The translations under genes and the position numbers were made by a program. A DNA stretch of 64,000 nucleotides from Strigamia acuminata (taxonomy: Eukaryota; Arthropoda; Chilopoda; Geophilomorpha; Linotaeniidae): positions 9,410,501 through 9,474,500 of the forward strand of contig OX442318.1 in NCBI GenBank assembly GCA_949358305.1, in the 5' to 3' direction. The notes under the pieces are model-generated. The model had not been told where the DNA came from, made no database searches, and saw nothing but the letters and a program-made list of their open reading frames with translations. Below, piece after piece: positions 24,060-36,224 of this stretch. Numbering within the stretch: position 1 is the first letter of the stretch; every line of letters begins with the position of its first letter.

Positions 24060-24437
24060 AGATAGTCGAATTCCTCTACTGTCCACTTGAAATCCCAGAT
24101 ACGCGACCTGCGTCCTGAAAAACTCGCATTTCCATCTTACCCGTCGCAGATTCGCTCTTCTGAGTCTTCTCAGGACTTCTCTGACCACCTTCACATGCTT
24201 TTCATATGTGTCTGTCGCAATCAAAATGTCATCCTGATATGGTGAGACATCATCCAGGTCAGCAAACATTGTATCCATAATCCGTTGGAATACTCCGCTG
24301 CTTGATATAGTACCAAATGGTAATCTCTTAACTGCGTAGAGTCCTTTATGTGTGTTGATTGCAGCTATAAATGAACTCTCCCGAGTGAGCAATACCGGTT
24401 GGTAAGCCTGTCTGATATTAACCTGGGAACTGGGTAT
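24060..24437 (-). pseudogene. Gypsy reverse-transcriptase fragment
   Basis: Minus-strand translation shows the RT palm of a Ty3/gypsy element. In order there is a degraded IRQAYQPV segment, then THKGLYAVKRLPFG, FQRIMD, the catalytic YQDD box, and KCEFF...YLGFQVDSRGIR. The first catalytic Asp region is damaged: the residue before IRQAY is Asn, and an internal deletion joins a PGYPVP-like segment directly to it. Protease, RNase H and integrase are missing. It is not the same family as the intact element at 52946, which has FIDD. It is a dead partial copy. Confidence 0.8.
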
Positions 24438-24830
24438 CCTGGTTTGGGACGCATACTCACGTAAATAATGACAAGAGACTCCATATTGCTGGTTGTTGGC
24501 CTTTAATACGTTTGTCTAAGGGTTGGAGAATTTCGTCACCCGCGCCGGCAACCGACCCGTCGCACACAGGGTGTGAACCCCATGTATGACGAGGTCGGTC
24601 AAACATAACATTCGTGTCGTACTTACAGGTTGGTTCCGTAGGTTTTTGGTGTTATTTATAGATGGGGCAAATAAGATGCACATAAATTGTAGGTTAACAT
24701 TGAACCGATTTATTCTAATGTATGGGTTACAAGTTACAACAGGAAGTGATCGGTGTTGGTCAGTTAAGGAATGCTGAGGTGTTGGTAGCGCCTCTAGTGT
24801 TGCAAACCAACAAATTCCTACTCCTATACA
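24438..24830 (-). mobile_element. Probable leader and LTR of the gypsy remnant
   Basis: On the minus strand this lies directly upstream of the RT fragment. It includes AATAAATCGG, a poly(A)-signal-like stretch, and a GC-rich block (GTTGCCGGCGCGGGTGACG) that could be leader. It starts near TGTTGGTTTGCAAC. No matching second LTR was found, so the boundaries are tentative. Confidence 0.35.
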
Positions 24831-26626
24831 AGATAACCAACGTGTATGTTTGTATGTTCTTTTAAACTAAGTACATATTTACTGCTGGGTTGTAAAACGC
24901 CTTTTCCTCGTTTAAAAGATTAAACGTTGGAAACTGTCAACACCAAAAAAAAAAAAAAAAAAAATAGAAAAAAAAAATTGTAATTCAAATCCAATATAAA
25001 GGAACCTTTCAATGTGACATCTTCAATTTGAATTCAAGCGTAGAAAAGAAATGAATGAATAAAAAATTGATAAACTCCTCCACGTCCATCCCATGGTTCT
25101 GTCGAGTCACGAGTTCAACTCTGGGGATAAGCACTATTTTATTTTCCCGCTCGTACATCTTGCTACGGAATTCGTACGAGTGACATCAAGAAAAATTACC
25201 ATCTCCTTTTTTGTGCGAGTGCGAGTGCTACCGAGCTTAAAGGAGCAGCCAACTAGACGAAAAAAAGGGGCGAGTTTTATGATAAATTATGTGTCGATGT
25301 GTCAGACAAGCAAAATATTATTGCAAGTGACAAGCAAGTTGTTTCTGCAGTCCACTTTCCATCGACAATTGTTTTCGCAACTGATGGATTGCGGACCGAC
25401 TCCCGGGTCGATTTTCCCATACATCCCGACGCCGTAGACACAAAGAAGACGCGAGGGAGGCAAACTGAAGGTTATAACAACACAAAAAAAGCAGTTGGAC
25501 AAATTATATTCCTGTTTTGCGTCTCTGTGGCCATAAAAAACCTTCATTAATTACACATTTCTTCTTTTTTCCTCGCCCAATTATTTATCGCGAGTCGTCC
25601 ATTCAGCGTCAAATTGATTTAACGCTTAAAACGTTTCCATCCGTGAAGTTAGACCGGCTAATAAATCTAAATGCGATGTGATAATTGATGAGATATAGAC
25701 TTGCATGACTTCAGCCTTTATGTATAAATATTGATCATTTCGTTGATATGGGGGTGGATTAAGACCTCCTGGTGTTGTCGATTGAATAGATGTAATAACA
25801 AGCTATTCAACAGGGTGTGATTGACATCAATTGATTATTAATGTGGCTGTAAAAAACGAGCTGCATGTTACTGTGAGAGTCGTTGTGCAGCGTTTTATCT
25901 TAATCGGGCCTTTGGGACCTATTGGTAAACACCCAGCACGTTGATTGCCTGCACCAATCACATCATGGAGGTTTAGCGGTATCGGACCGGGTAAATCCGA
26001 TATGAGTGACATTCCAAAGCAATGTTCCTAAGGTGTATAGATTAATGTCTTGCTGCTCATAGGGTTAGTTGTCGGTTAATTTACGCAGTCGATTTTCAAG
26101 TGTGTCTCAGATGCACTCTGTTTCAGAAAGCTATGACGTACAACACCCTCTACTGGGCAGTATGTATAAACAACTTGTTATACAATCTATAACCTTAATG
26201 CAGCTGTTACTAGACAATTATAAACTAGAATTTTACATAAAAATTATCATTGCTTGATGACACGACCTTTTACAAACGAAAATGACCACTAACAGTAGCG
26301 ACGACTAGTGATTATTTTTAGAGCAACACTGACTCGTTAGTCCGGTTCGTGTACAATTTTGGACCGGGTTTTGGTCTCAGTTTATGTTTCAGTTTCCATA
26401 TCGATTCAGACCACTTTAGACACGTCTAGCCTGATATTTATTGCATAATTTATGTGTATTTGAATTTGTAGGTAGTTAATAATTATTTCTTAAAGATATT
26501 TTAATGAGTACTAAATACAGTCTTTTTGAAACTGACCTCTTCCTTATTGGTTGAGAAAGATCCCATGATTACAAAGTGAATGTTTGTGCACATATTATCA
26601 CTTTGTACAATAAACTGAAAAACAAT
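24831..26626. other. No gene supported
   Basis: Includes an A-rich tract (24943-24977). The segment 25730-26160 is less AT-rich and may be repeat-derived (ACAGGGTGTG and ACACCCTCTAC face each other), but no second copy was seen. Frames at 25093-25550 have no recognisable domain. Confidence 0.3.
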
Positions 26627-26758
26627 TTGACAACATTTCAAGTAAAACTTGACATCACTTCAAACAAAAATTGACAACACATCAAGCAAAAGTTTACAAC
26701 ACTTCAAGCAAAAGTTGAAAACATTTCAAGCAAAAATTGACAACATTTCAAGACAAGT
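26627..26758. repeat. 22-bp minisatellite, six units
   Basis: Six exact 22-base steps of TTGACAACATTTCAAGCAAA plus two bases, with scattered substitutions. Confidence 0.85.
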
Positions 26759-27439
26759 TAGACATAATTTTAATACTTTCAGATCCACACAGCAGATTAA
26801 ATACACAATAGAATAATCAGATTACCAAAGTTTCTTTATCAACTTACAAAAATTATTTATATCAACCTGTAAAACAATAGTCATATTAATGTCAAGGTGC
26901 ATTATCATTTATTATGAGTGAGTACTCGTCTGAAGGTCTGCAGAAAGTAAATGTTGAAAGGCTGAGATTGCAACAGAAGCTTCTTAGTCCGAGATCAGAG
27001 ACCCAGGAGCACTGAGTAGGGATTGTCAACCTCAAAAATCGATGGGCAAAGATCTCTCGTGACCCAACATCCGTTTAATCCACGCGAGCTGTGCGAAATC
27101 TCAACTCCCACTTGCCTCTGTGGTCACTGGACCGAAATAGGAGGCAATTGTCATATACGATTCAAGCTGAAGATACTGTCATAATCCTGCTGCTTCATAT
27201 AAAACAACCATTTCGGTCCAGCCGGTTGAATATATTGGACCCAAAGCCAGCAGGCAACCGAATAACGACCACATCTACAAGCTCACAGATCTAGTCCATG
27301 TCACAATTTGCAATCAAACATTGCAAACATTTTTATCCATTCACAACTTAATTACACACTAATAATGCGTGCTGTGCTTCGTCTTCATTCAGCTCGATAG
27401 TTCTAAACCAACTAACTGTGCTTCGCTTTCAGACACAAA
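26759..27439. other. No gene seen
   Basis: Moderate GC at 26930-27300. CACTGGACCGAAAT and ATTTCGGTCCAG face each other about 85 bp apart, a possible hairpin or decayed element. No coding domain found. Confidence 0.3.
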
Positions 27440-27585
27440 TGATTCACTCAGCACCTTGCAGGAAAGCACGTCTTACTAGTTGGGTGGCTTTATTCGGACT
27501 TGGGCTTAAAACTGAGAGAGTCATAGTTACATGATACTACACAAGTAGACTAAATAACCATTGGCGCTACTCACGTGACACTACA
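27440..27585 (-). mobile_element. LTR-like repeat, family J copy 1
   Basis: Minus-strand sequence starts TGTAGTGTCACGTGAG and shares GCGCCAATGGTTATTTAGTC, AGTCCGAATAAAGCC (with AATAAA) and AGTAAGACGTGCT with the plus-strand copy at 34994-35160. The TG start, poly(A) signal and length suggest a short solo LTR. The far boundary is approximate. Confidence 0.6.
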
Positions 27586-27588
27586 CTA

Positions 27589-27875
27589 TACAGGGTGAAC
27601 AAAAAGTCTGTAGCTTTACTTAATATTTCTGAAAGTGCTGACAATGCATCTAATCTAATAATGGCAAAGTACTAAAGTTGGGTGGGGCAATTTGTTGGTG
27701 ACCCAAAATTTGACCTTGAGATGTTCGTTCAAGGTCATTGGGAAATTATCTCGAAAACCGTTAGAGATAGACAGAAATTTCCAATTGTAAACTTGTAGAG
27801 CAACATTTGTTTAGTTTTATTAAAAGATACATCAGGCAAATAATGATAGATAAACTTAAAACAGTTAAACTGAAG
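27589..27875. mobile_element. TACAGGGTG-type MITE, left part
   Basis: Starts TACAGGGTGAACAAAAAGTC and shares internal order with the fuller element at 30046-30308 (AAGGTCATT, then AAACCGTTAGAGAT, then AACTTGTAGAGCAACAT). No matching right end (CACCCTGTA) was found, so it is truncated. It abuts the family J repeat within four bases. Confidence 0.55.
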
Positions 27876-28262
27876 GGAAGTTTTTTTTGTCCACATCCGA
27901 AGGAATAATTGTTTTTCCTTCCGCGGGTCCATAAAATCTTCCGGCCTTCTTATCAGGCGCATATCCCATAAAAATTCATAAAACTGTCTTGGCGTCCATT
28001 TTGTACCTTTCGAAAGCGTTGACCATAAAGATTGTGATAACTCCTTAGAAGAATGTAGTAAAAAATTATTATTCGTGTCATTTTTAACAACAAATTTTCA
28101 ACAATTTATACTTTTATTACACCGTGACAGGTTATGGGGTTAACTAGTAGACAGATAAGTTGGTGGCCAAAGCACGTACATTACAGTAGAGCATAAAACT
28201 AATTGGCTAAATGCTCTTTTGTCGATAACTTCTTTTCTATTCATGCCAGGAACGCCAAATTC
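27876..28262. other. No gene seen
   Basis: Unassigned AT-rich sequence between two repeats. Confidence 0.3.
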
Positions 28263-28435
28263 TGACACAATGTGTACAACAACAGTCTGCGCCCGGTATG
28301 AGTTAAACTGAGTATTTATTTACAGTAAAATAAATCTGTTTCGTGTAAAAGTCAAGTTGACATCTGGTTGCTGTCCAGTGTCTCGTGTTGGGCATCGCGT
28401 GTGGGCGGATTATCTCCCCCACTAGGTCCCTCACA
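28263..28435 (-). mobile_element. Possible 173-bp LTR
   Basis: On the minus strand it runs from TGTGAGGGACCTAGTGGG to CACATTGTGTCA and contains AAATAAA-type poly(A) signals. Just beyond its end comes TTTGGCGTTCCTGG, which resembles the TGGCG start of a primer-binding site. Only one copy is present and no duplication was found. Confidence 0.4.
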
Positions 28436-30045
28436 GACCCATTTACCGCAATATCAATATTTTTCCTGGATATTATTTATTTCAAGATAATCCAAACCAT
28501 CAGATAAAACAAACACAGAAACAAAATTTCCCTTAAAGCAGTTGTATGACAAGCACGCTAAAATAGCTTAACTGTGATACACATGATCAGCAGTGAAGTT
28601 GACGTTTGCTGACTAAGCCGTATGTTGACAAAATTTTGCTATCGACAGACAACCGGGATAAAAAAAAGGGGGTGGGGAGGGGTCCAAGACACGAATCTTT
28701 GCCAAGTGTTCTCAAGTACCAAGTGAAGTTCGGTGACATGTGCCTATGGGCGTTGTCATGCAGGAATGATGACATTTCTCTTTTGTTCTAAGATCCGAAA
28801 CCAAAACTGACACGAAGAAGAAAGAAAAAAAAAACAGAAAGATAAAAGGGAGAATCGAAAGGATTTATGAATGAAAATCGAGCTTGGTTTGTATCCGAAA
28901 CACAAGAAAAATTAAAGAAATTAGCAAAAAAGTATGAAATATGACGAGTGCTAGTACTAATGTTGCGCGGATGGGCGCGCACGCTGCGAGATAAGAGATA
29001 GGCGCTCGTGACAAATTGCGCCAACTGCTAAAACCAGACCTGTCCATGACTCCGCTATGATGTCAGATTAAAAGGGCTGTAATTACGTGGGTAATTACCG
29101 CAACTAATACAAACCAATGCTCGTTCGTGACTGCTGTAAATAAAGGGCGAATTTTCATTTACATGCGACTGATTGACAACTCGTGAGCTTAAGCGCAAAT
29201 TATTTTCCATGTCCGTTACATTTGCCTTTCCGGTTCCACTCTGTGATTACACACAAACGAACACAAACATTTCCGACATCAAAAGGTAAAAATTGATTGA
29301 AAAAAATCTAAAAAAAAAAAAAAAAAGATTCCACTCAATGCATTGATATATAAATGAAAACGGGAATTATCCAACGTGGTTTCCACAGATAAGAGTTGAA
29401 ATAATTTTTCACACGCATTCATCCGATAATATAAACGAGCATCAACCGCACTGATCCCTTGCTAGCCGCACATCATCATTACAGATCTCTCTGCTTTTCT
29501 CACATCAGCGAAACACGCGCGTAGTCGCATTAGCGCCGAAATTTGTCATTTCCTAACAACGAGTTTCACATTTGCACACTTATTGAAAAAAAGGAGTCGC
29601 CACCTTGCCAGACGCAGCTGTTTCGTAATTCGTGGGTCTATAGGAGGCTAAATGATGGCTGCCATCATTCTAACCACAGATTAACTCCGCGTTTAAACTG
29701 TAATTTCAGATTGCTCGTTTTTGCTCCGCTCTAGCGACCAACCGACCAATCGCGAGGTAATAAAATAAATAAAACCAACTTTAATTGGCGCCAATTCGCG
29801 AGACATGAAAAATGTACTCGTGGTCTATCGGCTTCTCAATCTAACGCCGACATAAACAACACTCATTGCTCTGTAGACCGGACATACCACAGAATTCACG
29901 GCCACAAGGTGGACATAGATTATCATATTTTGACCTTAAGTGACTAATTCTTTCTCTGGGATCGATTTAGGAAAACTAATTGGGAGTTCGTAGCGTAATT
30001 TTTGATGAATATGGTTCGGAAATGAATTGAAATTATATTGCAATA
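28436..30045. other. No gene supported; GC-richer patches
   Basis: Islands near 28955-29040 (GCGCGGATGGGCGCGC) and 29500-29740 are unusually GC-rich for this window and look single-copy, so they could be regulatory. A run of A lies at 29310-29326. No domain-bearing frame. Confidence 0.3.
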
Positions 30046-30308
30046 TACGGGGTGCGTCAAAAGATTGGAAACACCTTTTTTTCTTGAAAATGACTAAAGA
30101 TATATCAATTCTAATAGGAAGTTGACGATAGGCTATCCAGTCGTAACCTTAAATTTGACCCGGAAGGTTATTTTCAAGGTCATTCATTTTGTACTTTTTA
30201 AACGGTTTAAGATACAGCAAAATTTCAAACTGCAAAGTTGTAGAACACCGTCGAATTAGTACAACGCAATAAGCAGAAGATGTTTCCAGATTTCTGACTC
30301 ACCCTGTA
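30046..30308. mobile_element. TACAGGGTG-type MITE, 263 bp
   Basis: The left end is TACGGGGTGCGTCAAAAGAT. The right end, inverted, is TACAGGGTGAGTCAGAAATC. They match over about 26 bp with few mismatches and have TA at both borders. It is related to 27589-27875 through internal blocks. Non-coding. Confidence 0.7.
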
Positions 30309-31517
30309 CACATGAGGAGACATTATCCGGAGTTATCGCGGTTATTTTTTCATTTTTCATTTTAATTATTTTTTTTCATTAAAAAAATTTTTTTTTATTG
30401 TTTTATTTTAATTGGTAACAAGACTATGATTTGTGTGAAAAATATTTTTTTTTAATTTAAATCTTTCATTTTTTTTTTTTTTTTTTTCCAATTAAAATCG
30501 TAATTTAATATTCAAATTCAGTTAATTGCCATCAAATAGACAACGAGAATAAAAAATAAAAAATCACATAAAGAAAAAAAAAACAAATATTTCCTTACAA
30601 TTTTTAAAACAAAAACTTAATGAAATTCAATCCCAATCTCAACCAGAATATTTTTTCCAATAAAGCAAAAAAAAAATATTAATGATAAAAACTTATTGAA
30701 ACTGTCAACGTGAAGGATGAATACAAACACAAATAAAGGATGATTTATTACAAACTCCAAAAAAAGGATAAATATTAAATTCTTCATTATTTTCACATCA
30801 AACACAAACTTTATAAACTTGTTAGTCAAATTTGGGGTGTGGTTTACGACTTGTTTTCTTTCTACTTTCAAAACCAAAAAAAAAAAAAAAAAAACAACAA
30901 CAAACAAAAAAAAAACACCAACCATTAAAGTACTTTCCACCTGCTGCCCAAACCTCCTAACAACGGTTATTGTGAATTTGACATGATCTATGTATTCGAC
31001 CTTAGTGCAAGTCTTACAGACTCATCTAGCAAAGTGGAAACCTCATGAAAAATAACCACACATACTTTATCAATAGTAACAAGAGAAAATAGAAAAATTT
31101 TCAACAAAAATTCACCTTAGAAATCGATTAATTCCACAATAAAAGCATCAAAAATGCAAAAATCGACTAATTACTTTTTCCTTTCTTTGTTTTCGTGGGT
31201 ATCGTATTTGTTCGGATCTAACTCGAGCTCATATAAACCGAAGCTTGTCTTGTAATTACAAGAATGGAAAGGTTTCATTAAAAAAAAATCCTCTTTTTTT
31301 GCTATAACGACGTCGAGTTACTTACAAGTGATTAAAGACTGAGCTCTGGGATACTGGTGATTGGTCCAAATAATCGCATCATCTTTTTTCCTATTTTATT
31401 AATCTCACTTCTTATGACAACATCCACTGATTGAAATTGCCCAAAACAAAGATATATCTTTGGCAACTTTTTTGATTTTTTAAAATTTCTTTCACCGATA
31501 TTTCACAACATCTTGTC
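30309..31517. other. Very AT-rich DNA, no gene seen
   Basis: Long T- and A-runs at 30340-30490, 30570-30610 and 30877-30918. Nothing coding. Confidence 0.4.
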
Positions 31518-31938
31518 TATACTCGAGTTGCACTCAAAAAGGCACCTCACAATGTGTACTCCCATTGGTCGAGCCAGTTTACTACTAACTCCAGACTGTA
31601 TACTACTACTAGGAGAAGTAGTTTTGTTTTTTATTTATTGTTCTGATTGTTATGACTAATTTAGTTTATGTTATTTTGATTTTATTTAATAAAATATGTT
31701 ATTTCCATCATTAAAATCAAGTTTCACACATTAAAAAATGTCAAACTCATGTTTGTTGTGTTTATTGCTTACATCGTCTGGTAGTTTGAATTTTAGGCCG
31801 TTGCCTAGGCAATCGATTACAATGTCTGTACATTGTAATGCAATTCTGGTGTTTGGGTCTATTTTTTTGGATCACTACACCAGTAAAATGGCTCGACCAA
31901 TGGGATTTGGGGGCCTTTTTGAGTTGAACAAGAGTATA
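31518..31938. mobile_element. ACTATACTC-type MITE, full copy
   Basis: Left: TATACTC, then GCACTCAAAAAGGC, then CCCATTGGTCGAGCCA. Right, inverted: TATACTCTTGTTCAACTC, then AAAAAGGC, then CCCATTGGTCGAGCCA. The imperfect terminal inverted repeats are about 65 bp. TATA lies at both borders. Same family as 179, 33336, 44008, 50060, 58019 and 59219. No transposase. Confidence 0.75.
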
Positions 31939-31940
31939 TA

Positions 31941-32050
31941 GTTGCATTCAAAAACTAAAACATTTTGTGTTTTACTTCAATTTTAAAACAAAAATGACAT
32001 CATTTCCTGTTTAAACTGAAAATACTCTTAAACTAAAATTCTTATTTTTA
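31941..32050. repeat. Dispersed repeat D, copy 1
   Basis: CATTCAAAAACTAAAAxATTTTGTGTTTTACTTC and AAAAATGACATCATTTCCTG also occur at 51322-51435, and a weaker form at 41505-41595. The copies share about 85-90% over the first 75 bp. Origin unknown. Confidence 0.7.
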
Positions 32051-33335
32051 TTTTAGAACGCAACTAGTGTTTTTCTTTCCGCTAAAACTGATCCTATGAA
32101 CTCGAAGTGACTTGCGATATTTTCTCGAAATAATTGTTTACCTTTTTTATTTATTTCCACTCGAAGAGCTTCCCAATAGAAAACACTTGCAAGCAGTGCC
32201 GCATTTTTGCTCTCTATTCCATTAAACATAGCAAATTCCCACTTTATTATAACGATTAGGAAAATGGCATGTGACATCGAAATGATGGGCGTGAAGCCAT
32301 TGCCAAATTACTTGTCAAATGCGAGCTTCATTCACGCATAAACCCCAACTCAACTAGACTTTTTAAATTCATATATTTCTTGTGGGAGCCCAAGCACACT
32401 TAATAGATTTCCTCTATCCAATTTCCAACTAAGAGAGTAGCATCAAACTGGCTACAACGAAACCCTTTAACGCCTTTCCTGCATAATGGTTTCCTTACGA
32501 CCCCCCCGGTGCACAAAGAAACGTGTTTACTACTACATCCGGTCAACCAGACCACACGCACTCGGGACACAGACGGTAGACCAATAACCAAATGGTCGAT
32601 AAACGACTGATGTCTATAAAAACTGGTCAGCGCCAAATGTTTTAACACTTCCTTTCAAAGTGTCTATAAAATTTAATACAGGGAAACTCAAATTAGACTT
32701 TCCAACCCATTACACACACCAACATGTGAAAAAAAATAAAAAAAATAAATAAATAAATAAATGAAAAAAATAAAAATAAAAAATAAAAATAAAAATAAAT
32801 AAGTAAAATGAAAAACCATTCCTTAACTTGTGCTTTCAACACAACATCAAAGAAGATGAAGGAAAAGAAAAGTTGAAAGTTTCTGGTCGCTTCTCCTCTT
32901 CTGCCACATGTCCCCTCCCCACGCAGCTTCCAGCATCAAGCTTTACATTTTATAGCCTATTACTTTTTTATTTTCCACTATCAACCTTGGTGAACGACAC
33001 CACTAGATCACGAGCATAGCTTGCGACGCCCAGCAGGAGGTGGCATGCAAGGAGAGGCGAAGGGGAGGGGAAAAAATAACCTTTCTCGTTTTGCCTAAGA
33101 CTCGAATGACAAGTAAAGAGCCGCTCCTCAACTCGACACTTTGCCAAAGCTGTACAGCACGCCTGTTCTCCTAGCACATAATCTCGGGACAAATGGGACA
33201 AAGCTATTTCAATTTATATTTACGCATTTCTTTTTTTTACGTGCGCAAACACAAGAAATTCAATATTTTTTTTTCGCAATTTATAAGTAAAATAAACACC
33301 TCGAAAACACTAGGCATATGCAATAAAGCGGATAA
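32051..33335. other. No gene supported
   Basis: Includes an (AAAT)n/A-rich tract at 32728-32810 and a GC-richer patch at 33010-33080. Short frames lack domains. Confidence 0.35.
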
Positions 33336-33548
33336 GAAGGTCTCACTGGTGTAGAGGCACAAAAAAGTAGCCCATAACACCAGAATTGTAATCTAACTAG
33401 GCAAAACAACCAATAAAAAACTAAACCTTTGTTTACCTGCCGAAAGAAACCAACAAAACTACTTTTCCGCGTAGTAGAGCACAGTCCACAGGCATAATCA
33501 GGCTCAACCAATAGGAGTTAGGACCACGTTGTATCGGTTTGGAGTATA
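33336..33548. mobile_element. ACTATACTC-type MITE, variant copy
   Basis: Shares the block CTCACTGGTGTAG...CACAAAAAAGTAG...CATAACACCAGAATTG with 179-285. Its right end, inverted, is CACTATACTCCAAACCGATA, matching the left end at 179 (ACTATACTCTGTTCCGATA). The left boundary is not resolved. Confidence 0.6.
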
Positions 33549-34872
33549 GTGTTAAGAGAAATTGAGCACCGGAAAGTCAAGTAAATATGTTGTAAAGATT
33601 GTATTTACTGTTATGAAACAGTGAGAATCGCAAAAATATTTGAAGTCCTAAATCAGCCTGATTTTTCAAATCAAATCACGTGACCAGCATGCCTTGCATC
33701 ATCTCTGACATCCCGATTGAGCCAACTCGATTTCATTCGGCCTCTCAACCACACTGATGATAAATTCAAATTTCAATCAAATGTATCCCTGTTAGGAACC
33801 GTAATCTCTTCCCTTAATGAAGTGGCTGTCATTTACAAAGTTGACAGTACAGAATGCACGTAATGTATATTTAATTCAATTTAAAATTCACTTTCAACGC
33901 AACGATTATTCGCACCCTGTCCTTTAAAGAATAAACATCCACACGAAAGGAAGAAGGAAGAAAAATTTGCATTTTCCCCTTTCTTCGCAGCCTGAATGAT
34001 CGCACTGTATATTACCCATTCGTGGAATTTCCCTAGCAAACTGCACGCACCTTCCAAATGGATGCAATGCAGGCTTCATTTTTGTCAATAAATGACTCCC
34101 GGACCACACGGTTGCACCTTTGCATCATCCAGTCGCCAGCCCCCTTTTCACCAACTCTTGCATAGCAACCTCCTCCCAACTCACGCTTTTGAACCAAACC
34201 AGGAGTCTGTTTATGGTGCGTGACTTAGAAGCGAAAAAAAAGAGAAATAAAGGTGACTTGAAAGAAGAAAAGAAAGAAAAAGAAAAAAAAAGACTTTCAT
34301 TGGGGTTGTGAATATGCATAGAAAATGTCTGACGTGCACTGCCTGCAGCACAAATCCATAGTGTTTGAAGACGTTAAAGGCAGATGCAATCAAAAAAGAT
34401 TTTCCCATAAAATAGTAATTATTGATCATCATTTTTTATTCAAATTCATGAGTGGAGTTAATCATGTGTACTAAGAATCTCAAGGGTATTCTAACACAGT
34501 AAAACGCGCCTTTTATGCCTACGAGACAATCAGCAATGATGGAAAATGTAATTTTTAACGACCTTTTTCTTTTTTTCGACTATATTGTGCCGATTGCAGT
34601 TTCTTAATTTATAGTTTGGTGTCGCTGCCACTTAAATTGATTAAAATGCGATCGTTTCGATTATAAGCATAATCCTAGTGTGTGTATCCCCAATGATGTT
34701 ATTTTGAATTCTCGCAATTCTAATAAAGCGATTTTTGTTGGAAACTGATTGAAATTTTGACTTATCTGATGATTTTCTCGTTGGATGAAATATAACATGC
34801 TTTGCATTCAAAGAACCAGTTTATTGTAACATTTTTTGGGGTTTACATATGCAAAATCAGGAACAAAGGGTA
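33549..34872. other. No gene seen
   Basis: Mixed AT-rich sequence. The part at about 34815-34870 resembles 49650-49690 (TTGTAACATTTT.GGGG.TTACA), another dispersed repeat. No gene. Confidence 0.35.
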
Positions 34873-35603
34873 AAGCCAAGTACACATGACCTGATTCCGT
34901 GCTCGGAATGGTAACTGTCCGTGTGCGGCCAGAAGTTTTGGTTGACGTTGTTGGAATGTTGTGTTAACATTACAGTATGGCAATGTGGTATTCTGTAGTG
35001 TGGTGCCACATGAGTGGCGCCAATGATTATTTAGTCTAACTATGTAGTGTCATATAACCATGACCACCCCATGTACAGTTTTAACCCCCAGTCCGAATAA
35101 AGCCGCCCATAGAGTAAGACGTGCTCCGAGTCTCTCACTTCAAGTGAACCCACATCATTAACAGACGTGGCACACAGTTTTCCGCTTACCACACACAAAA
35201 CATTTCTTGCAACAGAAATTCTTTATTCTTTCCGGGTGTGAAGGAAAGGTGCACGGAAAAATTAAATTGTTTCTGTGCACGAACTCTGAGTACCCAGAAA
35301 GCATCGTGGTAATGCGATCGATCGTGACCGGTCGTACACATGATGGAGGTGGATACTGAATACAAAGACAGATAATACTAAAATTCTTTGATTGATTTAA
35401 AAATAATCCATTTATTTTGCGCTATCAAACAACAATATTTTTTTTTAGTAGTCGCCATTTATAATTACAACACGTGCACGGATTGTGTGTACCAAACAAT
35501 TTCCACGCACGGAAAGACAGTCAAACACACAGGCGGAATCATTTCGTTTGCGGCGTGACAACCTGAAAATTCAGACTCTGAAAGTCTTATGTGTACTTAG
35601 CTT
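34873..35603. mobile_element. 731-bp TIR element abutting a relative
   Basis: The left end AAGCCAAGTACACATGA and the inverted right end AAGCTAAGTACACATAA are a short terminal inverted repeat. The ends resemble those of the neighbour at 35605 (AAGCCTAGTACTCATA), so the two are probably related families. A family J LTR-like repeat is nested at 34994-35160. No coding frame. Confidence 0.65.
34994..35160 (+). mobile_element. LTR-like repeat, family J copy 2
   Basis: Begins TGTAGTGTGGTGCCACATGA and carries GCGCCAATGATTATTTAGTC and AGTCCGAATAAAGCC in common with the minus-strand copy at 27440-27585. It lies inside the TIR element at 34873-35603, so it inserted later. The 3' end is approximate. Confidence 0.6.
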
Positions 35604-35604
35604 A

Positions 35605-36224
35605 AAGCCTAGTACTCATATGCTTTCAGAGTCTAAATATTTTTACAGTCTTAATTTTTCAACAGCACCATTTCAAGCGGAATGTTTTATCCTCTTATTA
35701 TTCAGAGCCTGATAAATTTGTGGTACTCATGAAATTGTCACCAGAAAGTTTCCGTACTCTTAAACTGTGTGAGTCATTGTTGCTTGTTTTGCAAATGGCT
35801 GGCAATGGCAATGAAGCTTTGTCCGACTTTTCTGACTTAAATAATTTTAAAATCAGTTTTGGTCTTTTTGCAATTAAAAAAGCATTTATTTTGTCTGAAA
35901 TGCAGGCAAAAATATAATTCTACTAACCTTCAACAAACAACGTGTTCAATTGTAGTAGTTGGGTGTCTTTGTTTGCAACTGGCTGTGACCAGTTGCAAAT
36001 TTCAGATCAAAAACAAGGGAATTCTGGGTAGACAAAATTTATTCAGAGTCTGAAACAATTAAATTTTCCGTGCACCATCGGGGCCGGAAACAATTCGTTT
36101 CCACTTGCAAGGGTGATTCAGAGTCTAAACAATATTTTTATGAGTACCACCCTTGGCAGGAAACTTAAGACTTTGATTCCTGTTACCATTCCAAGGACGG
36201 AATGGTGTTATGAGTACTAGGTTT
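35605..36224. mobile_element. 620-bp TIR element, copy 2
   Basis: Ends AAGCCTAGTACTCATA on the left and, inverted, AAACCTAGTACTCATA on the right. About 97% identical to 21704-22322. Only one base separates it from the previous TIR element. A conserved short frame from 35726 (M K L S P E S F R T L...) is shared with copy 1 but has no known domain. Confidence 0.8.
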
